Source of the DNA: Brachybacterium sacelli
Lineage (GTDB): Bacteria; Actinomycetota; Actinomycetes; Actinomycetales; Dermabacteraceae
Assembly (NCBI RefSeq): GCF_017876545.1
Contig: NZ_JAGIOD010000001.1
Location: 2,542,001-2,606,000, forward strand
Direction: 5' to 3'
Length of the DNA: 64,000 nt
Positions 17,115-28,592 of this stretch are shown here, piece by piece. The position numbers were made by a program, and so were the translations under genes. Below the pieces are notes generated by a model, which did not search any database, had not been told where the DNA came from, and worked only from the letters and a program-made list of their open reading frames with translations. Within the stretch, counting starts at the first letter, position 1. Every line of letters begins with the position of its first letter.

Positions 17115-17687
17115 TCAGCGCCGGGTGGGTGGCGGCGGATCGGCTTCCGTCTGCAGCGCTCGCGCCTGCTGCGGAAGCGGCTCGGTCAGCGAGCGCTCGA
17201 GCAGCAGCTGCTGGGCGCCGAACTCCTCCAGCCCCTTGCGCACGGTGAAGCCGAGCTTGCGCAGCAGGGCGACGCTGCGCTTGTTGCGGGTCTGGCTGAC
17301 CGCGATCACGTGCTCGTCCTCGAGCTCGGACCGCGCCCAGGACAGCAGAGCGATGCACGACTCCGCGGCGAAGCCCTGCCCGGTCCACTCCGGCAGCAGC
17401 GCATAGGACAGCTCGAGCTCATCGCGGTCGTAGTCCAGCGTGATCGAGCCGATCATGGTGTCGTCGCCTGCCAGGGCGAGCGCCCAGCGGCCCCAGCTCA
17501 GTCCCAGCGGGGAGAGCTCCAGGGCCTGGCGGGAGGCGTAGTCCACCGACCCGCCCAGGTACTCACGGGTGACGGGATCGGTCATCAGCCGGATCATCGC
17601 CGCTCGGTCCTCGTCGCCCGGCGGACGGATCACCAGCCGTGGGCTGCGTATGCGCACCGGCCAGTCGCTCGTGCCTTCCTTCGTCAC
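17115..17687 (-). CDS. GNAT-family N-acetyltransferase (RimJ/RimL type)
   Basis: This is a predicted acetyl-CoA-dependent acetyltransferase of 190 residues. It starts with the RimJ/L-like RSPRLVIRPPGDEDRAAMIRLMTDP, shows IGSITLDYDRDELELSYALLPEWTGQGFAAES (the acetyl-CoA binding strand and the Q/RxxGxG/A-like loop), and ends RNKRSVALLRKLGFTVRKG, typical of the family. Start GTG 17687 is picked because TACGGT lies 6 nt upstream. It is divergent from the gcv operon. The substrate is unknown. Confidence 0.82.
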   Translation of the reverse strand: MTKEGTSDWPVRIRSPRLVIRPPGDEDRAAMIRLMTDPVTREYLGGSVDYASRQALELSPLGLSWGRWALALAGDDTMIGSITLDYDRDELELSYALLPEWTGQGFAAESCIALLSWARSELEDEHVIAVSQTRNKRSVALLRKLGFTVRKGLEEFGAQQLLLERSLTEPLPQQARALQTEADPPPPTRR

Positions 17688-17693
17688 GGCTAC

Positions 17694-17699
17694 ACCGTA
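17694..17699 (-). promoter_or_regulatory. -10 box TACGGT, leaderless GNAT start
   Basis: TACGGT on the minus strand ends 6 nt before GTG 17687. It decides this start in the absence of a ribosome site. Confidence 0.45.
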
Positions 17700-17816
17700 C
17701 AAGGTGCGCACCGGTGCTCCCGGCCGCCGGCGCGCGATCACGCACGGGCTCCCCGGCGGTTGCCTGCGGTTTCCACGGCGCGGCGCCCGAGTGCCTCCTG
17801 CGGCGGGGACGGACGG

Positions 17817-17905
17817 TATGGTGAGGCCTGCGGCACGCCGAGGTGCCGCGAACTGCCGGCTCACGGGAACGTGCCGCGGATGCCGAGGGGCGGCGATCCC
17901 GCCCC
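17817..17905 (+). promoter_or_regulatory. gcv operon promoter (-10 TATGGT) and hairpin leader
   Basis: A TATGGT box at 17817-17822 is followed by a roughly 95-nt leader. Two small hairpins are visible: CGGCAC/GTGCCG at 17831-17848 and GGGGCGG/CCGCCCC at 17887-17905. The second ends just before the AAGGAG ribosome site of gcvT. The conserved glycine riboswitch blocks were looked for and not seen, so any glycine control here would be by other means. Confidence 0.35.
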
Positions 17906-17923
17906 GTGACGAGAAGGAGCACC

Positions 17924-19057
17924 ATGGTCGAGCAGGCCCTGCGCAGCACGGCACTGGAAGCGACGCACGAGTCGCTGGGAGCGACCTTCACCGATTTCGC
18001 GGGCTGGCGGATGCCGGTGCGCTACGCCTCGGACCTGGCCGAGCACGCTGCGGTCCGCGAGCGCGCGGGACTGTTCGACCTCAGCCACATGGGAGAGATC
18101 CACCTGCGGGGCCCCCAGGCGGGCGACGCCCTCGACAATGCGCTCGCCGGGAAGCTGTCCGCCCTGTCCGTCGGCCGCGCGAAGTACTCGCTGCTGCTGA
18201 CCGAGGACGGCGGTGTGATCGATGACGTCATCACCTACCGCCTGGCCGAGGACCACTTCCTGACGGTCGCCAATGCCGCCAACGCCGAGATCGACGCCCA
18301 GGAGCTGACCGCCCGCGCCGCCGGGTTCGACGTGGAGGTCGAGGACGCCTCGGCGCGCACCGCCCTGATCGCCGTCCAGGGCCCGCGCAGCGAGGCGATC
18401 CTGCTGCGGTGGTTCGAGGGGACGGATCCGGGAGTCGAGGGACTTCTCGCGGAGGACCTCACGGGGATGAGGAACTACCGCTTCGCCGCGGGCACCTATC
18501 GGGGCCAGGAGCTCCTGATCGCCCGCACCGGGTACACCGGCGAGGACGGCTTCGAGCTGTACGTCCCCGCCGACCTGGCTCCCTCCCTGTGGGAACAGCT
18601 GACCGCTGCGGGCGGCGACGATCTCACCCCCTGCGGCCTGGCCTGCCGCGACACCCTCCGCCTCGAAGCGGGCATGCCGCTGTACGGCCACGAGCTCGGC
18701 CGCGATCTGCACCCGGCGCAGTCGGGCATGGGCCGGCTCCCCGCGCTGAGGACCAAGGGGGACTTCGTCGGCCGCGCAGCGATCGAGAACGCCGAGGTCG
18801 AGGACCGTCCGGTGCTGGTGGGCCTGGTGGCCGAGGGGCGGCGCGCCGCCCGCGCCGGCTCCGCGGTGCGCGGGCCCGACGGCGCCGACGTCGGGACCGT
18901 GAGCTCCGGCGCGCTGTCCCCGACCCTCGGCCACCCCATCGCGATGGCCTTCGTGCGGCCCGATCTCTCCGAGGCGGGCACCGAGCTCGTCGTCGACGTG
19001 CGCGGCAAGGACCTCCCGGTCCGGGTCGTGGCACTGCCGTTCTACTCCCGCGCCTGA
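17924..19057 (+). CDS. gcvT: Glycine cleavage system T protein (aminomethyltransferase)
   Basis: GcvT transfers the methylene group from aminomethyl-lipoyl-GcvH to tetrahydrofolate and releases ammonia. At 377 residues it is full length. Typical blocks are ATFTDFAGWRMPVRYASD, the catalytic-Asp region FDLSHMGEIHLRGPQA (about residues 47-62), RTGYTGEDGFELYVP and GLACRDTLRLEAGMPLYGHEL (folate binding), plus a C-terminal beta barrel. ATG 17924 has AAGGAG upstream. It is first in gcvT-gcvH-gcvP, with 60-nt gaps between successive genes. Confidence 0.97.
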   Translation: MVEQALRSTALEATHESLGATFTDFAGWRMPVRYASDLAEHAAVRERAGLFDLSHMGEIHLRGPQAGDALDNALAGKLSALSVGRAKYSLLLTEDGGVIDDVITYRLAEDHFLTVANAANAEIDAQELTARAAGFDVEVEDASARTALIAVQGPRSEAILLRWFEGTDPGVEGLLAEDLTGMRNYRFAAGTYRGQELLIARTGYTGEDGFELYVPADLAPSLWEQLTAAGGDDLTPCGLACRDTLRLEAGMPLYGHELGRDLHPAQSGMGRLPALRTKGDFVGRAAIENAEVEDRPVLVGLVAEGRRAARAGSAVRGPDGADVGTVSSGALSPTLGHPIAMAFVRPDLSEAGTELVVDVRGKDLPVRVVALPFYSRA

Positions 19058-19117
19058 CCCGCTCGTCCGCCCCGCACACCCCCCCACCCCGACCTCCCTC
19101 CAGGAAGGACCACCCCC

Positions 19118-19489
19118 ATGACCGCAGAGCTCCTCTACAGCAAGGACCACGAGTGGGTCCGCGTCGTCTCCGACGGCGTGGCCGTGATCGGCGTGACCGA
19201 CTATGCCGCCGAGCAGCTCGGCGACGTCGTCTACGTCGATCTGCCCGAGACCGATGACGCCCTCATCGCCGGCTCCGAGATGGGCGAGATCGAGTCCACC
19301 AAGTCCGTCTCCGACCTGTTCTCCCCGCTCACCGGCACCGTCACCGAGATCAACCAGGCCGTCGTCGACACCCCGGAGCTGGTCAACTCGTCCCCCTTCG
19401 ACGAGGGCTGGCTGCTGACGGCGAGCTTCGAGACGCTGCCCGAGGACCTGCTCAGCGCCGCGGACTACAAGGCCTTCACCGAGTCCTGA
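19118..19489 (+). CDS. gcvH: Glycine cleavage system H protein
   Basis: The lipoyl carrier of the glycine cleavage system, shuttling the aminomethyl group between GcvP, GcvT and the L protein. The 123-residue protein shows KDHEWVRV at the N-terminus. The lipoylated Lys62 lies in GEIESTKSVSDLFSP, and NSSPFDEGWL follows. A CAGGAAGGACC ribosome site precedes ATG 19118. It is the middle gene of the operon. Confidence 0.97.
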   Translation: MTAELLYSKDHEWVRVVSDGVAVIGVTDYAAEQLGDVVYVDLPETDDALIAGSEMGEIESTKSVSDLFSPLTGTVTEINQAVVDTPELVNSSPFDEGWLLTASFETLPEDLLSAADYKAFTES

Positions 19490-19549
19490 CCTCCGCCGCA
19501 GGGCGCACGCACCCACCCAGAACCGCGAGACCAGGGGCACCCCTCCACC

Positions 19550-22525
<2,976 letters not shown>

Positions 22526-22550
22526 GCCCGCGAGTCGTGTGAACAGCTGT

Positions 22551-22577
22551 GACGCCCCGGTTTCAAACCGGGGCGTC
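22551..22577 (+). terminator. Terminator after gcvP
   Basis: Perfect 13-bp arms GACGCCCCGGTTT (22551-22563) and AAACCGGGGCGTC (22565-22577) around a single central base. The hairpin sits 26 nt after the gcvP stop and separates it from the next promoter at 22586. Confidence 0.75.
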
Positions 22578-22585
22578 GCTGCTCC

Positions 22586-22591
22586 TACCCT
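22586..22591 (+). promoter_or_regulatory. -10 box TACCCT, leaderless MetE-like gene
   Basis: TACCCT ends 6 nt before ATG 22598, and no Shine-Dalgarno is visible. Confidence 0.5.
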
Positions 22592-22597
22592 CGTACC

Positions 22598-23809
22598 ATG
22601 ACCGAGATCCTCACCACCCATGCCGGTTCCCTCCCTCGCAGCGCCGAGCTGATCGCCGCCAATGCGGCACGCCCCGTCGGCGAGGACGGGCTGACCCCCG
22701 CGCCCACTGACGAGTTCCGCGAGGTGCTGCGCCAGGCGGTCGTCGACGTGGTCGCCAGGCAGCGTGAGATCGGCATCTCGATCCCCAACGACGGGGAGTA
22801 CGGGCACCTGATGGGCTCGGCCGTGAATTACGGCTCGTGGTGGTCCTACATCTTCGACCGCGTCAGCGGCCTGGAGCTGACCGGCGACGACCACTTCTCC
22901 GGAGAGCCGGTGCGCTCCGGCCCGGGCGACGTGCGCCTGACCACCTTCCCCGACCGCCGCGACTGGACGATCTTCGCCGAGGCCTACCAGGACCCGAACT
23001 CGGGTGTCACCGTCGGCTCCCAGCCCACCTTCCCGGTCGCGACCGGCGAGATCGCCTACTCGGACACCGGGCGCGAGCTGGTCGCCCAGGACGTGACGAA
23101 CGTGCAGGCAGCCCTCGGATCCGCCGGCTACGAGCAGGGCTTCCTCAACTCCCTCTCGCCCGGCTCAGGCAGCCGCATCGTCGACGGCCACTACGGCGAC
23201 GTCGACGCCTTCCTCGACGCCTGGGTCGAGGTGATGCGCCCCGAGTACGAGGCGATCGCCGCAGCCGGGCTCACGGTGCAGGTCGACGACCCGTCGATCG
23301 CCGAGAACTGGGATCAGATCAACCCCGAGCCGAGCGTCGAGGACTATCTCGCCTTCACCCGCAAGCGGGTCGACGCGGTGAACCGCGCGCTGGCCGGCGT
23401 CCCGACCGAGCAGACCCGCTTCCACCTGTGCTGGGGCTCCTGGCACGGGCCCCACACCACCGACATCGAATTCCGCCATCTGGCGCCGCTGCTGCTCGAG
23501 ATCGACGCGAAGTACTACAGCTTCGAGGCTGCCAACGTGCGCCATGAGCACGAGTGGACCGTGTGGGAGGACCTCGCGCTGCCCGAAGACAAGGTGCTCG
23601 TGCCGGGCATCGTCTCCCACGCGACCAACGTGGTCGAGCATCCCGAGCTGGTCGCCCAGCGCCTCGAGCGCTTCGCACGGGCGGTGGGCCCGGAGCGGGT
23701 CATCGGCTCCACCGACTGCGGCCTGGGCGGACGCATCCACCCGCAGATCGCCTGGGCGAAGCTCTCCTCCCTGGTCGAGGGCGCCGCGATCGCCTCCAGC
23801 CGGCTCTGA
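22598..23809 (+). CDS. Cobalamin-independent methionine synthase II family protein (MetE C-domain-like)
   Basis: This is a zinc-dependent methyl or alkyl thiol transferase fold related to the MetE catalytic domain and epoxyalkane:CoM transferase; it lacks the MetE N-terminal half, so it is not a complete classical MetE. Supporting blocks are TTHAGSLPRSAEL at the N-terminus, DGEYGH, FHLCWGSWHGPHTT (His and Cys zinc ligands, about residue 275), FEAANVRHEHEW, and the last zinc cysteine in STDCGLGGRIHPQIAWAKL. At 403 residues it matches this subfamily. The methyl donor and acceptor are unknown. It stands alone after the gcv operon. Confidence 0.85.
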   Translation: MTEILTTHAGSLPRSAELIAANAARPVGEDGLTPAPTDEFREVLRQAVVDVVARQREIGISIPNDGEYGHLMGSAVNYGSWWSYIFDRVSGLELTGDDHFSGEPVRSGPGDVRLTTFPDRRDWTIFAEAYQDPNSGVTVGSQPTFPVATGEIAYSDTGRELVAQDVTNVQAALGSAGYEQGFLNSLSPGSGSRIVDGHYGDVDAFLDAWVEVMRPEYEAIAAAGLTVQVDDPSIAENWDQINPEPSVEDYLAFTRKRVDAVNRALAGVPTEQTRFHLCWGSWHGPHTTDIEFRHLAPLLLEIDAKYYSFEAANVRHEHEWTVWEDLALPEDKVLVPGIVSHATNVVEHPELVAQRLERFARAVGPERVIGSTDCGLGGRIHPQIAWAKLSSLVEGAAIASSRL

Positions 23810-23835
23810 GCGCGACCCTCGGAGCGCCGGGGCGT

Positions 23836-23869
23836 CGAAGTGTTCACCTCGACGTCGCGAAGTTGTCAC
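23836..23869 (+). repeat. Imperfect direct repeat upstream of the third GT4 gene
   Basis: CGAAGTGTTCAC (23836-23847) and CGAAGTTGTCAC (23858-23869) are spaced 22 bp start to start, about two helical turns, within 70 bp of the next start codon. It may be a tandem regulator site. Confidence 0.35.
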
Positions 23870-23902
23870 GCGGGTGTGGCACCGAGTCCGCTCGCGGGGA
23901 CG

Positions 23903-25060
23903 ATGATCGAGGGCGTGAGGATCCTCGTCGTAGCCGAATCGTTCCTGCCCCACATGAACGGAGTCACCAACTCGGTGCTCCGCGTCGTCGATCACTTCGC
24001 CGCCACCGGCGACGAGCTCGCGATCATCGCGCCGCAGTGGCCGCGCGCCGAGACCTCGGTGCGCACCGCCTGCGGCCGCGTCGTCCCGGTGCATCGCGTC
24101 CCGTCGGCCCCGCTGCCCGGGTACTCCGCCGTGCGGATCGCCGCCACCAGCGCCGCCGCGCTGAGGCGCCGGATCGAGGAGTTCCGGCCGGACGTCGTCC
24201 ACCTCGCCTCGCCCACCATCCTCGGCGGACGGGCCGTGGTCGCCGCGCAGAAGGCGGGAGTGCCCACCGTCGCGGTCTTCCAGACAGACATCCCCGGGTA
24301 CACCGCCCGCTACGGGATGCCGTTCCTCGAGAGCGCCTCCTGGCGGGCCCTGCGCGACGTCCACAATCGCGCCACACTCACCCTCGCCCCCTCCACCCGG
24401 ACCCGTGACGAGCTGATCGAGCACGACATCGAACGGGTGGACCTGTGGCGACGCGGCGTGGACACCTCGCTGTTCTCGCCCTCCCTGCACGATCCGGAGC
24501 TGCGTGCACGGTACGCGGACCCCGACGAGAAGCTCGTGGTCTACATGGGCCGCCTCGCCCCGGAGAAGCAGGTCGCGGACCTCGAGGTCATCCACGACAT
24601 GCCGGGGGTGCGGCTGCTGATCGTCGGCGACGGCCCCGATCGCGAGGCGCTGCGCCGCCGGATGCCCCGGGCCCGCTTCGCCGGCTTCCGCTCCGGGACG
24701 GATCTCGCGGCCCACCTCGCCAGCGCCGACCTGTTCATCCATCCCGGTGAGCTCGAAACCTTCGGGCAGACCATCCAGGAGGCCATGGCCTCCGGTCTGC
24801 CGGTGATCGCTCCCCGCCGCGGCGGGCCCGTCGACCTCATCGCCCCCAGCCGCACGGGCTGGCTCTACACCCCGGGGATGCTCGATGAGCTGCGGGAGCA
24901 GGCCGGTGACCTCCTGTTCGACGACTCCAAGCGGCGAGCCTTCGGGCGGGCGGCGCTGGAGAGCGTGCACAAGCGCACCTGGCCGGTGCTCGCCGAGCAG
25001 CTGCGCGCGTACTACCTCTCCGCCATGGAGCGCCACCGGACGCCCCTCGGGGCTCACTGA
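23903..25060 (+). CDS. GT4-family (GDP-mannose-dependent mannosyltransferase-like) glycosyltransferase
   Basis: This is a GT-B glycosyltransferase resembling MgtA/PimB-type mannosyltransferases acting on lipid acceptors in actinobacteria. The N-terminal acceptor loop is VRILVVAESFLPHMNGVTNSVLRVVDH. Further blocks are VAVFQTDIPGYTARYG, APSTRTRDELIEHDI, LWRRGVDTSLFSP, VVYMGRLAPEKQVADLE and VGDGPDREALRR. The donor signature is HPGELETFGQTIQEAMASGLPVIA with E-x7-E. Start ATG 23903 is preferred over an in-frame ATG 63 nt upstream because the fold begins here. It appears monocistronic. Confidence 0.87.
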   Translation: MIEGVRILVVAESFLPHMNGVTNSVLRVVDHFAATGDELAIIAPQWPRAETSVRTACGRVVPVHRVPSAPLPGYSAVRIAATSAAALRRRIEEFRPDVVHLASPTILGGRAVVAAQKAGVPTVAVFQTDIPGYTARYGMPFLESASWRALRDVHNRATLTLAPSTRTRDELIEHDIERVDLWRRGVDTSLFSPSLHDPELRARYADPDEKLVVYMGRLAPEKQVADLEVIHDMPGVRLLIVGDGPDREALRRRMPRARFAGFRSGTDLAAHLASADLFIHPGELETFGQTIQEAMASGLPVIAPRRGGPVDLIAPSRTGWLYTPGMLDELREQAGDLLFDDSKRRAFGRAALESVHKRTWPVLAEQLRAYYLSAMERHRTPLGAH

Positions 25061-25110
25061 GCGCTGCCGGGCGCTGCGGCCGCAGGGCCGGCCGCCCCTG
25101 GCTTTCTCCG

Positions 25111-25145
25111 GCTGTTCGCGGCTCCCCGTGGTTGTTCGCGGCTCC
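25111..25145 (+). repeat. Short direct repeat, 20-bp period
   Basis: GCTGTTCGCGGCTCC at 25111-25125 recurs as GTTGTTCGCGGCTCC at 25131-25145, with one mismatch in 15. It lies about 105 bp before the amidotransferase start, in the promoter region. Confidence 0.35.
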
Positions 25146-25249
25146 CGTCATATTCAGCCACATAGCTCGTCACGCCCCCTCTCCGCGGGATGGACTGTGT
25201 CCTGTCGCCGGCTCCGGCGGCACGGATTCCCGCGGAAAGGACCACCATC

Positions 25250-25996
25250 ATGGCGCAGCGCACCACCCGTCGCCCGCTCATCGGCGTGACCGCAGGGACG
25301 CGCACCATGATGACCGGCGCCTGGGCGGGCCATGACGCCGTGGTGGTCACCGAGCACTACGTCCGCGCGGTCCGCGAGGCCGGCGCCCGCCCCGTCCTCC
25401 TCGCCCCGCAGGACGAGTGGAGCGACGAGGAGATCGCCGAGCTCGACGGCCTGGTCCTCACCGGCGGCACCGATCTCGACCCCGCCGCCTGGGACGGGAA
25501 CGCCCTGCCCACCGACATGACCCCGGACCCCCAGCGCGATGCCTTCGAGACCGCCCTGTACCGCGCCGCCCGGCGTGCCGACGTCCCGGTGCTGGGCATC
25601 TGCCGCGGTCTGCAGATCATCGTGATCGCCGAGGGCGGCGAGCTCCACCGCCACCTGCCCGTGGATCTTCCCGCGCATCCCGCGACGGGGGAGCGGCCCA
25701 CCCGGGTGGAGGCCTCCGTCGACGCGGACAGCGACCTCGCCCTCGCGCTCGGCACCCGCGCCGAGGTCACCGCCTTCCACCACCAGGGCGTCGCCGCTGT
25801 GGCCGGCGACCTGCGGGTCGTCGCCCGCCACGAGAGCTCCCTGCCGCTGGCGGTCGAGGCCTCGACCGGGTCCAGCGTGCTCGCCGTGCAGTGGCACCCC
25901 GAGATCGACGGGGCCGACGGCGACGCGGTCTTCGCGTCCCTGCTGACGGCGATCCGCCACCGCGCCGAGTCGGCACCTCGCCCCTCACTGGTCTAA
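25250..25996 (+). CDS. Class I glutamine-amidotransferase-like (gamma-glutamyl-GABA hydrolase / PuuD type)
   Basis: This is a predicted gamma-glutamyl hydrolase of 248 residues (peptidase C26 family), which would release glutamate from gamma-glutamyl amines such as gamma-Glu-GABA. The nucleophile is Cys118 in VLGICRGLQIIV, and the His-Glu pair is in VQWHPEID (about residue 215). The family blocks GVTAGTR and LDGLVLTGGTDLDP are also clear. ATG 25250 follows GGAAAGG. The upstream reading-frame extension contains no family sequence. No other polyamine genes are adjacent, so the real substrate is open. Confidence 0.87.
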   Translation: MAQRTTRRPLIGVTAGTRTMMTGAWAGHDAVVVTEHYVRAVREAGARPVLLAPQDEWSDEEIAELDGLVLTGGTDLDPAAWDGNALPTDMTPDPQRDAFETALYRAARRADVPVLGICRGLQIIVIAEGGELHRHLPVDLPAHPATGERPTRVEASVDADSDLALALGTRAEVTAFHHQGVAAVAGDLRVVARHESSLPLAVEASTGSSVLAVQWHPEIDGADGDAVFASLLTAIRHRAESAPRPSLV

Positions 25997-25999
25997 GAT
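25994..25999 (+). promoter_or_regulatory. -10 box TAAGAT overlapping the upstream stop codon
   Basis: TAAGAT includes the TAA stop codon of the amidotransferase gene. It would start an mRNA with a leader of about 70 nt for the small membrane protein. That leader holds a hairpin, CCCGGTCC/GGACCGGG at 26018-26040. Confidence 0.4.
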
Positions 26000-26074
26000 G
26001 GCATCGGCCGTCCGCGTCCCGGTCCGAGACCTGGACCGGGCGGAACGATCAGGTGACACGGAGGAAGAACCACC

Positions 26075-26314
26075 ATGAGCAACGAGCAGGTCACGAGCAC
26101 CGTCGAGACCACGGAGCGCCGTGAGGAGAACCAGACCTCGCACGGTAACAACCTGCTGCTCAGCATCGTGCTGTTCCTCGTGCTGTTCGGGCTCTTCGCG
26201 GGCGGGCTCTACGTCATGAGCCTGTTCACGACCGTGACCTTCGTCGTCGGGCTGGGCATGTGCCTGTTCGCGCTGTACCTCACCTTCGACCTGGTGCCGC
26301 GCTTCCTCACCTGA
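26075..26314 (+). CDS. Small two-helix membrane protein of unknown function
   Basis: The protein has 79 residues. A charged, Thr/Glu-rich N-terminus (MSNEQVTSTVETTERREENQTSHG) is followed by two hydrophobic helices (about residues 27-48, LLLSIVLFLVLFGLFAGGLYVM, and 52-72, TVTFVVGLGMCLFALYLTF). The end is short and charged. No family is recognised. It has a good ribosome site (CGGAGGAAGAA) and a terminator right behind it, so it looks like a real single-gene unit with its own promoter. Confidence 0.8.
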   Translation: MSNEQVTSTVETTERREENQTSHGNNLLLSIVLFLVLFGLFAGGLYVMSLFTTVTFVVGLGMCLFALYLTFDLVPRFLT

Positions 26315-26329
26315 TCCGCCCCTGGACAT

Positions 26330-26369
26330 GACTCGTGCCCGGTCGCCGAACGGCGGCCGGGCACGAGTC
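26330..26369 (+). terminator. Bidirectional terminator between the small membrane gene and deoD
   Basis: Arms GACTCGTGCCCGG (26330-26342) and CCGGGCACGAGTC (26357-26369) pair over 13 bp, and the loop can extend the stem (CGCC/GGCG). The flanking genes are convergent, so it can serve both. Confidence 0.7.
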
Positions 26370-26414
26370 GTTCCAGGAGCGGCAGGACCGCCGGATCGCG
26401 CGAGGGGTCCGCGC

Positions 26415-27140
26415 TCAGCTCCGGGGAGCTCCCTCCAAGCGGACCACCGACTCCAGCGCCACCACGATCATGTCCTCGAAGGTCTCCTGACGCTCGTGCG
26501 CGCTGGTCTCCTGCCCGGTCACCAGGTGGTCGGAGACGGTGCACAGCGCCAGCGCCCTCCGGGAGAACTGCGCGGCGAGGGTGTAGAGGGCGGCGGCCTC
26601 CATGTCCACGCCCAGCACCCCGTACTCGGCGAGGGTCGAGGTGACCGCGGGATCGGGGTCGTAGAACTGATCGGTGGAGAACAGGCCCCCGGGGACGAGG
26701 GGCAGCAGCTTCTCCTCGGCCACGTCGGACGCGATCCGCAGCAGGTCGAAATCGGCGGCCGGCGCGTAGGAGACGTGGCGGAACCGCGGGACGTTCATCG
26801 CGGAATCGGTCGAAGCGGCCACCCCGAGGATCACATCGCGCACCGAGACCCGCTCGGAGAGCGCGCCGCAGGTGCCCACCCGGATGATGGCCTGCACGTC
26901 GTGGTCGGCGAACAGCTCCTGGGCGTAAATGGCCAGGGAGGGTTGTCCCATCCCGGAGCCCTGGACGGACACGCGCACGCCCGCGTAGGTGCCGGTGTAC
27001 CCGAGCATCCCGCGCACATCGTTGAACTGGACGGGGTCCTCGAGGAAGGTCTCGGCGATCCATCGGGCGCGGTACGGGTCGCCGGGCATGAGCACGTAGG
27101 GGGCGATCTGGTCGGAGTAGGCACCGATATGCGTCGACAT
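26415..27140 (-). CDS. deoD: Purine-nucleoside phosphorylase, DeoD type
   Basis: Phosphorolytically splits purine nucleosides in salvage. The hexameric PNP family blocks are present: [13 protein letters not shown] near the N-terminus, [16 protein letters not shown] (phosphate loop), RVGTCGAL, and [14 protein letters not shown] (ribose and base site, about residue 180), with the catalytic Asp in TVSDHLVTG. At 241 residues it is normal. ATG 27140 is supported by TACGCT 6 nt upstream. The longer frame upstream reads into the MFS gene and is a shadow. It is divergent from the MFS transporter. Confidence 0.95.
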   Translation of the reverse strand: MSTHIGAYSDQIAPYVLMPGDPYRARWIAETFLEDPVQFNDVRGMLGYTGTYAGVRVSVQGSGMGQPSLAIYAQELFADHDVQAIIRVGTCGALSERVSVRDVILGVAASTDSAMNVPRFRHVSYAPAADFDLLRIASDVAEEKLLPLVPGGLFSTDQFYDPDPAVTSTLAEYGVLGVDMEAAALYTLAAQFSRRALALCTVSDHLVTGQETSAHERQETFEDMIVVALESVVRLEGAPRS

Positions 27141-27146
27141 GGCGTC

Positions 27147-27152
27147 AGCGTA
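27147..27152 (-). promoter_or_regulatory. -10 box TACGCT, leaderless deoD
   Basis: TACGCT on the minus strand ends 6 nt before ATG 27140. Confidence 0.5.
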
Positions 27153-27224
27153 CGTCCGCCCACGATGCGCGGCGCGCAGACGGGCCCGGGTGGTTGGCAT
27201 CCAGGGCCCGCTGCCGGACAATAG

Positions 27225-28532
27225 GTGCCCGTGAACGTTCACTCCACCGGTGGCCCGCAGACCCCCGCCGTCGCCCTCGACGCGCGCCGGGCCCGGTGGG
27301 CGATCTCCCTGCTGTTCTTCCTCAACGGCGCCTCCTTCTGCGCGATCATGCCGCGGTACCCTGAGCTGGTCGAGAGCATCGGGCTGTCCAACACCGCCTT
27401 CGGGCTCGCGGTGGGCATCGGCCCGGTCGGCGGACTGATCGCCGGACTCGGCGCTGCGGGGCTGATGCGGCGCTTCGGCTCGGCCCGGGTCGCCGTCCTC
27501 GCCCAGCTCGTCGCCTCGACCACGCACCTGGCCGTGTACCTCTCCGGCTCCTGGCTCTGGCTCGCGGCCGCGCTCGTGCTGGCCATGGCCGCCGACTCCA
27601 TCACCGACATCTCGATGAACGCCCACGGCATGCGGGTAGAGCGGCGCTACCGGCGCTCGATCATGAACAGCTATCACGGTTGGTGGTCGCTCGGCGCGGT
27701 CGCCGGCGGCCTGATCGGCTCGACGTTCGCGCAGATCGGCCTGCCCCTGTGGGTCCAGGGTGTGCTCGGGCTCGTCGTCTTCGGCGTCCTCGCGGCGGTC
27801 TCGCTGCGCTCCATGCTCCCCGGGCACGACGCCACCGAGCGCGCGCCCGCGGCCGCGGGCCCCTCGGCCGGCTCCGGCGCGGAGGTGCCCGCCCAGATCG
27901 CCCCGAGCGGCCTGCGGATCGCAGGGATGAGTCTGCGCGCCCTCGGCCTCGTCGCCGCGCTCGGCATGGTGCTCGTGTTCGCCGGCTCCACCGAGGACGC
28001 CGGCAACACCTGGGGCGCGCTGTTCATGACCTCCACCTTCGAGGCCACGCCCTTCTTCGCCGGCATGGCCTTCGTCGCCCTGCAGGGCGCACAGACGATC
28101 GGCCGCTTCACCGGGGACGCCGTCGTCGACCGGATCGGGGACCGCGCCACCGCCCGCCTGGGCGCCCTGATCGGCGCCCTCGGCATGGGATTCGCCCTGC
28201 TGCTGCCCCACCCGGCCACCGCGCTGATCGGCTTCGCCGCCGCCGGGTGGGGCGTGGCGACCCTGTTCCCCTCCGCCTTCCGCGCGGCGGACGACATGCC
28301 GGGCGTGCCGCACGGGGTCGGGATCACCGTCGTGGGCTGGTTCGCGCGGCTGGGCTTCTTCGTCACCCCGCCGATCGTCGGGGCGCTGGGCGATGCGGTC
28401 ACGCTGCGCTATGCCCTGTGGATCGTGCCTGTATACATGGTCGGCATCCTGCTGTTCTCCGGGGTCCTGGAGACCCGGTGGCGGCGGAGGAGCCCGACGG
28501 CAGGCGGCGACCCGGCCGGGCAGGCGCGCTGA
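27225..28532 (+). CDS. Major facilitator superfamily transporter
   Basis: This 12-helix inner-membrane carrier has 435 residues. The N-terminal half shows [49 protein letters not shown], with the loop-2 to 3 motif region [11 protein letters not shown] cytoplasmic loop (about residues 195-225) separates the halves, and the C-terminal half has [21 protein letters not shown]. The type resembles YbjJ/FucP-like carriers but the substrate cannot be named. The start could be GTG 27225 or GTG 27231; a GACAAT box upstream favours 27231. It is divergent from deoD. Confidence 0.85.
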   Translation: MPVNVHSTGGPQTPAVALDARRARWAISLLFFLNGASFCAIMPRYPELVESIGLSNTAFGLAVGIGPVGGLIAGLGAAGLMRRFGSARVAVLAQLVASTTHLAVYLSGSWLWLAAALVLAMAADSITDISMNAHGMRVERRYRRSIMNSYHGWWSLGAVAGGLIGSTFAQIGLPLWVQGVLGLVVFGVLAAVSLRSMLPGHDATERAPAAAGPSAGSGAEVPAQIAPSGLRIAGMSLRALGLVAALGMVLVFAGSTEDAGNTWGALFMTSTFEATPFFAGMAFVALQGAQTIGRFTGDAVVDRIGDRATARLGALIGALGMGFALLLPHPATALIGFAAAGWGVATLFPSAFRAADDMPGVPHGVGITVVGWFARLGFFVTPPIVGALGDAVTLRYALWIVPVYMVGILLFSGVLETRWRRRSPTAGGDPAGQAR

Positions 28533-28592
28533 GACGAAGCCGATCGCGCAGCAGCGGGTCGCGCGGAGGCGGGGCGGGTGCCGGAAGCAGGG

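Noticed and set aside
17700..17923. Glycine riboswitch in front of gcvT
   Set aside because: The conserved aptamer blocks were not found by eye; reported only as a leader with hairpins.
23840..23902. Upstream in-frame ATG for the third GT4 gene
   Set aside because: The extra 21 residues have no family sequence and would overlap the direct-repeat regulatory region.
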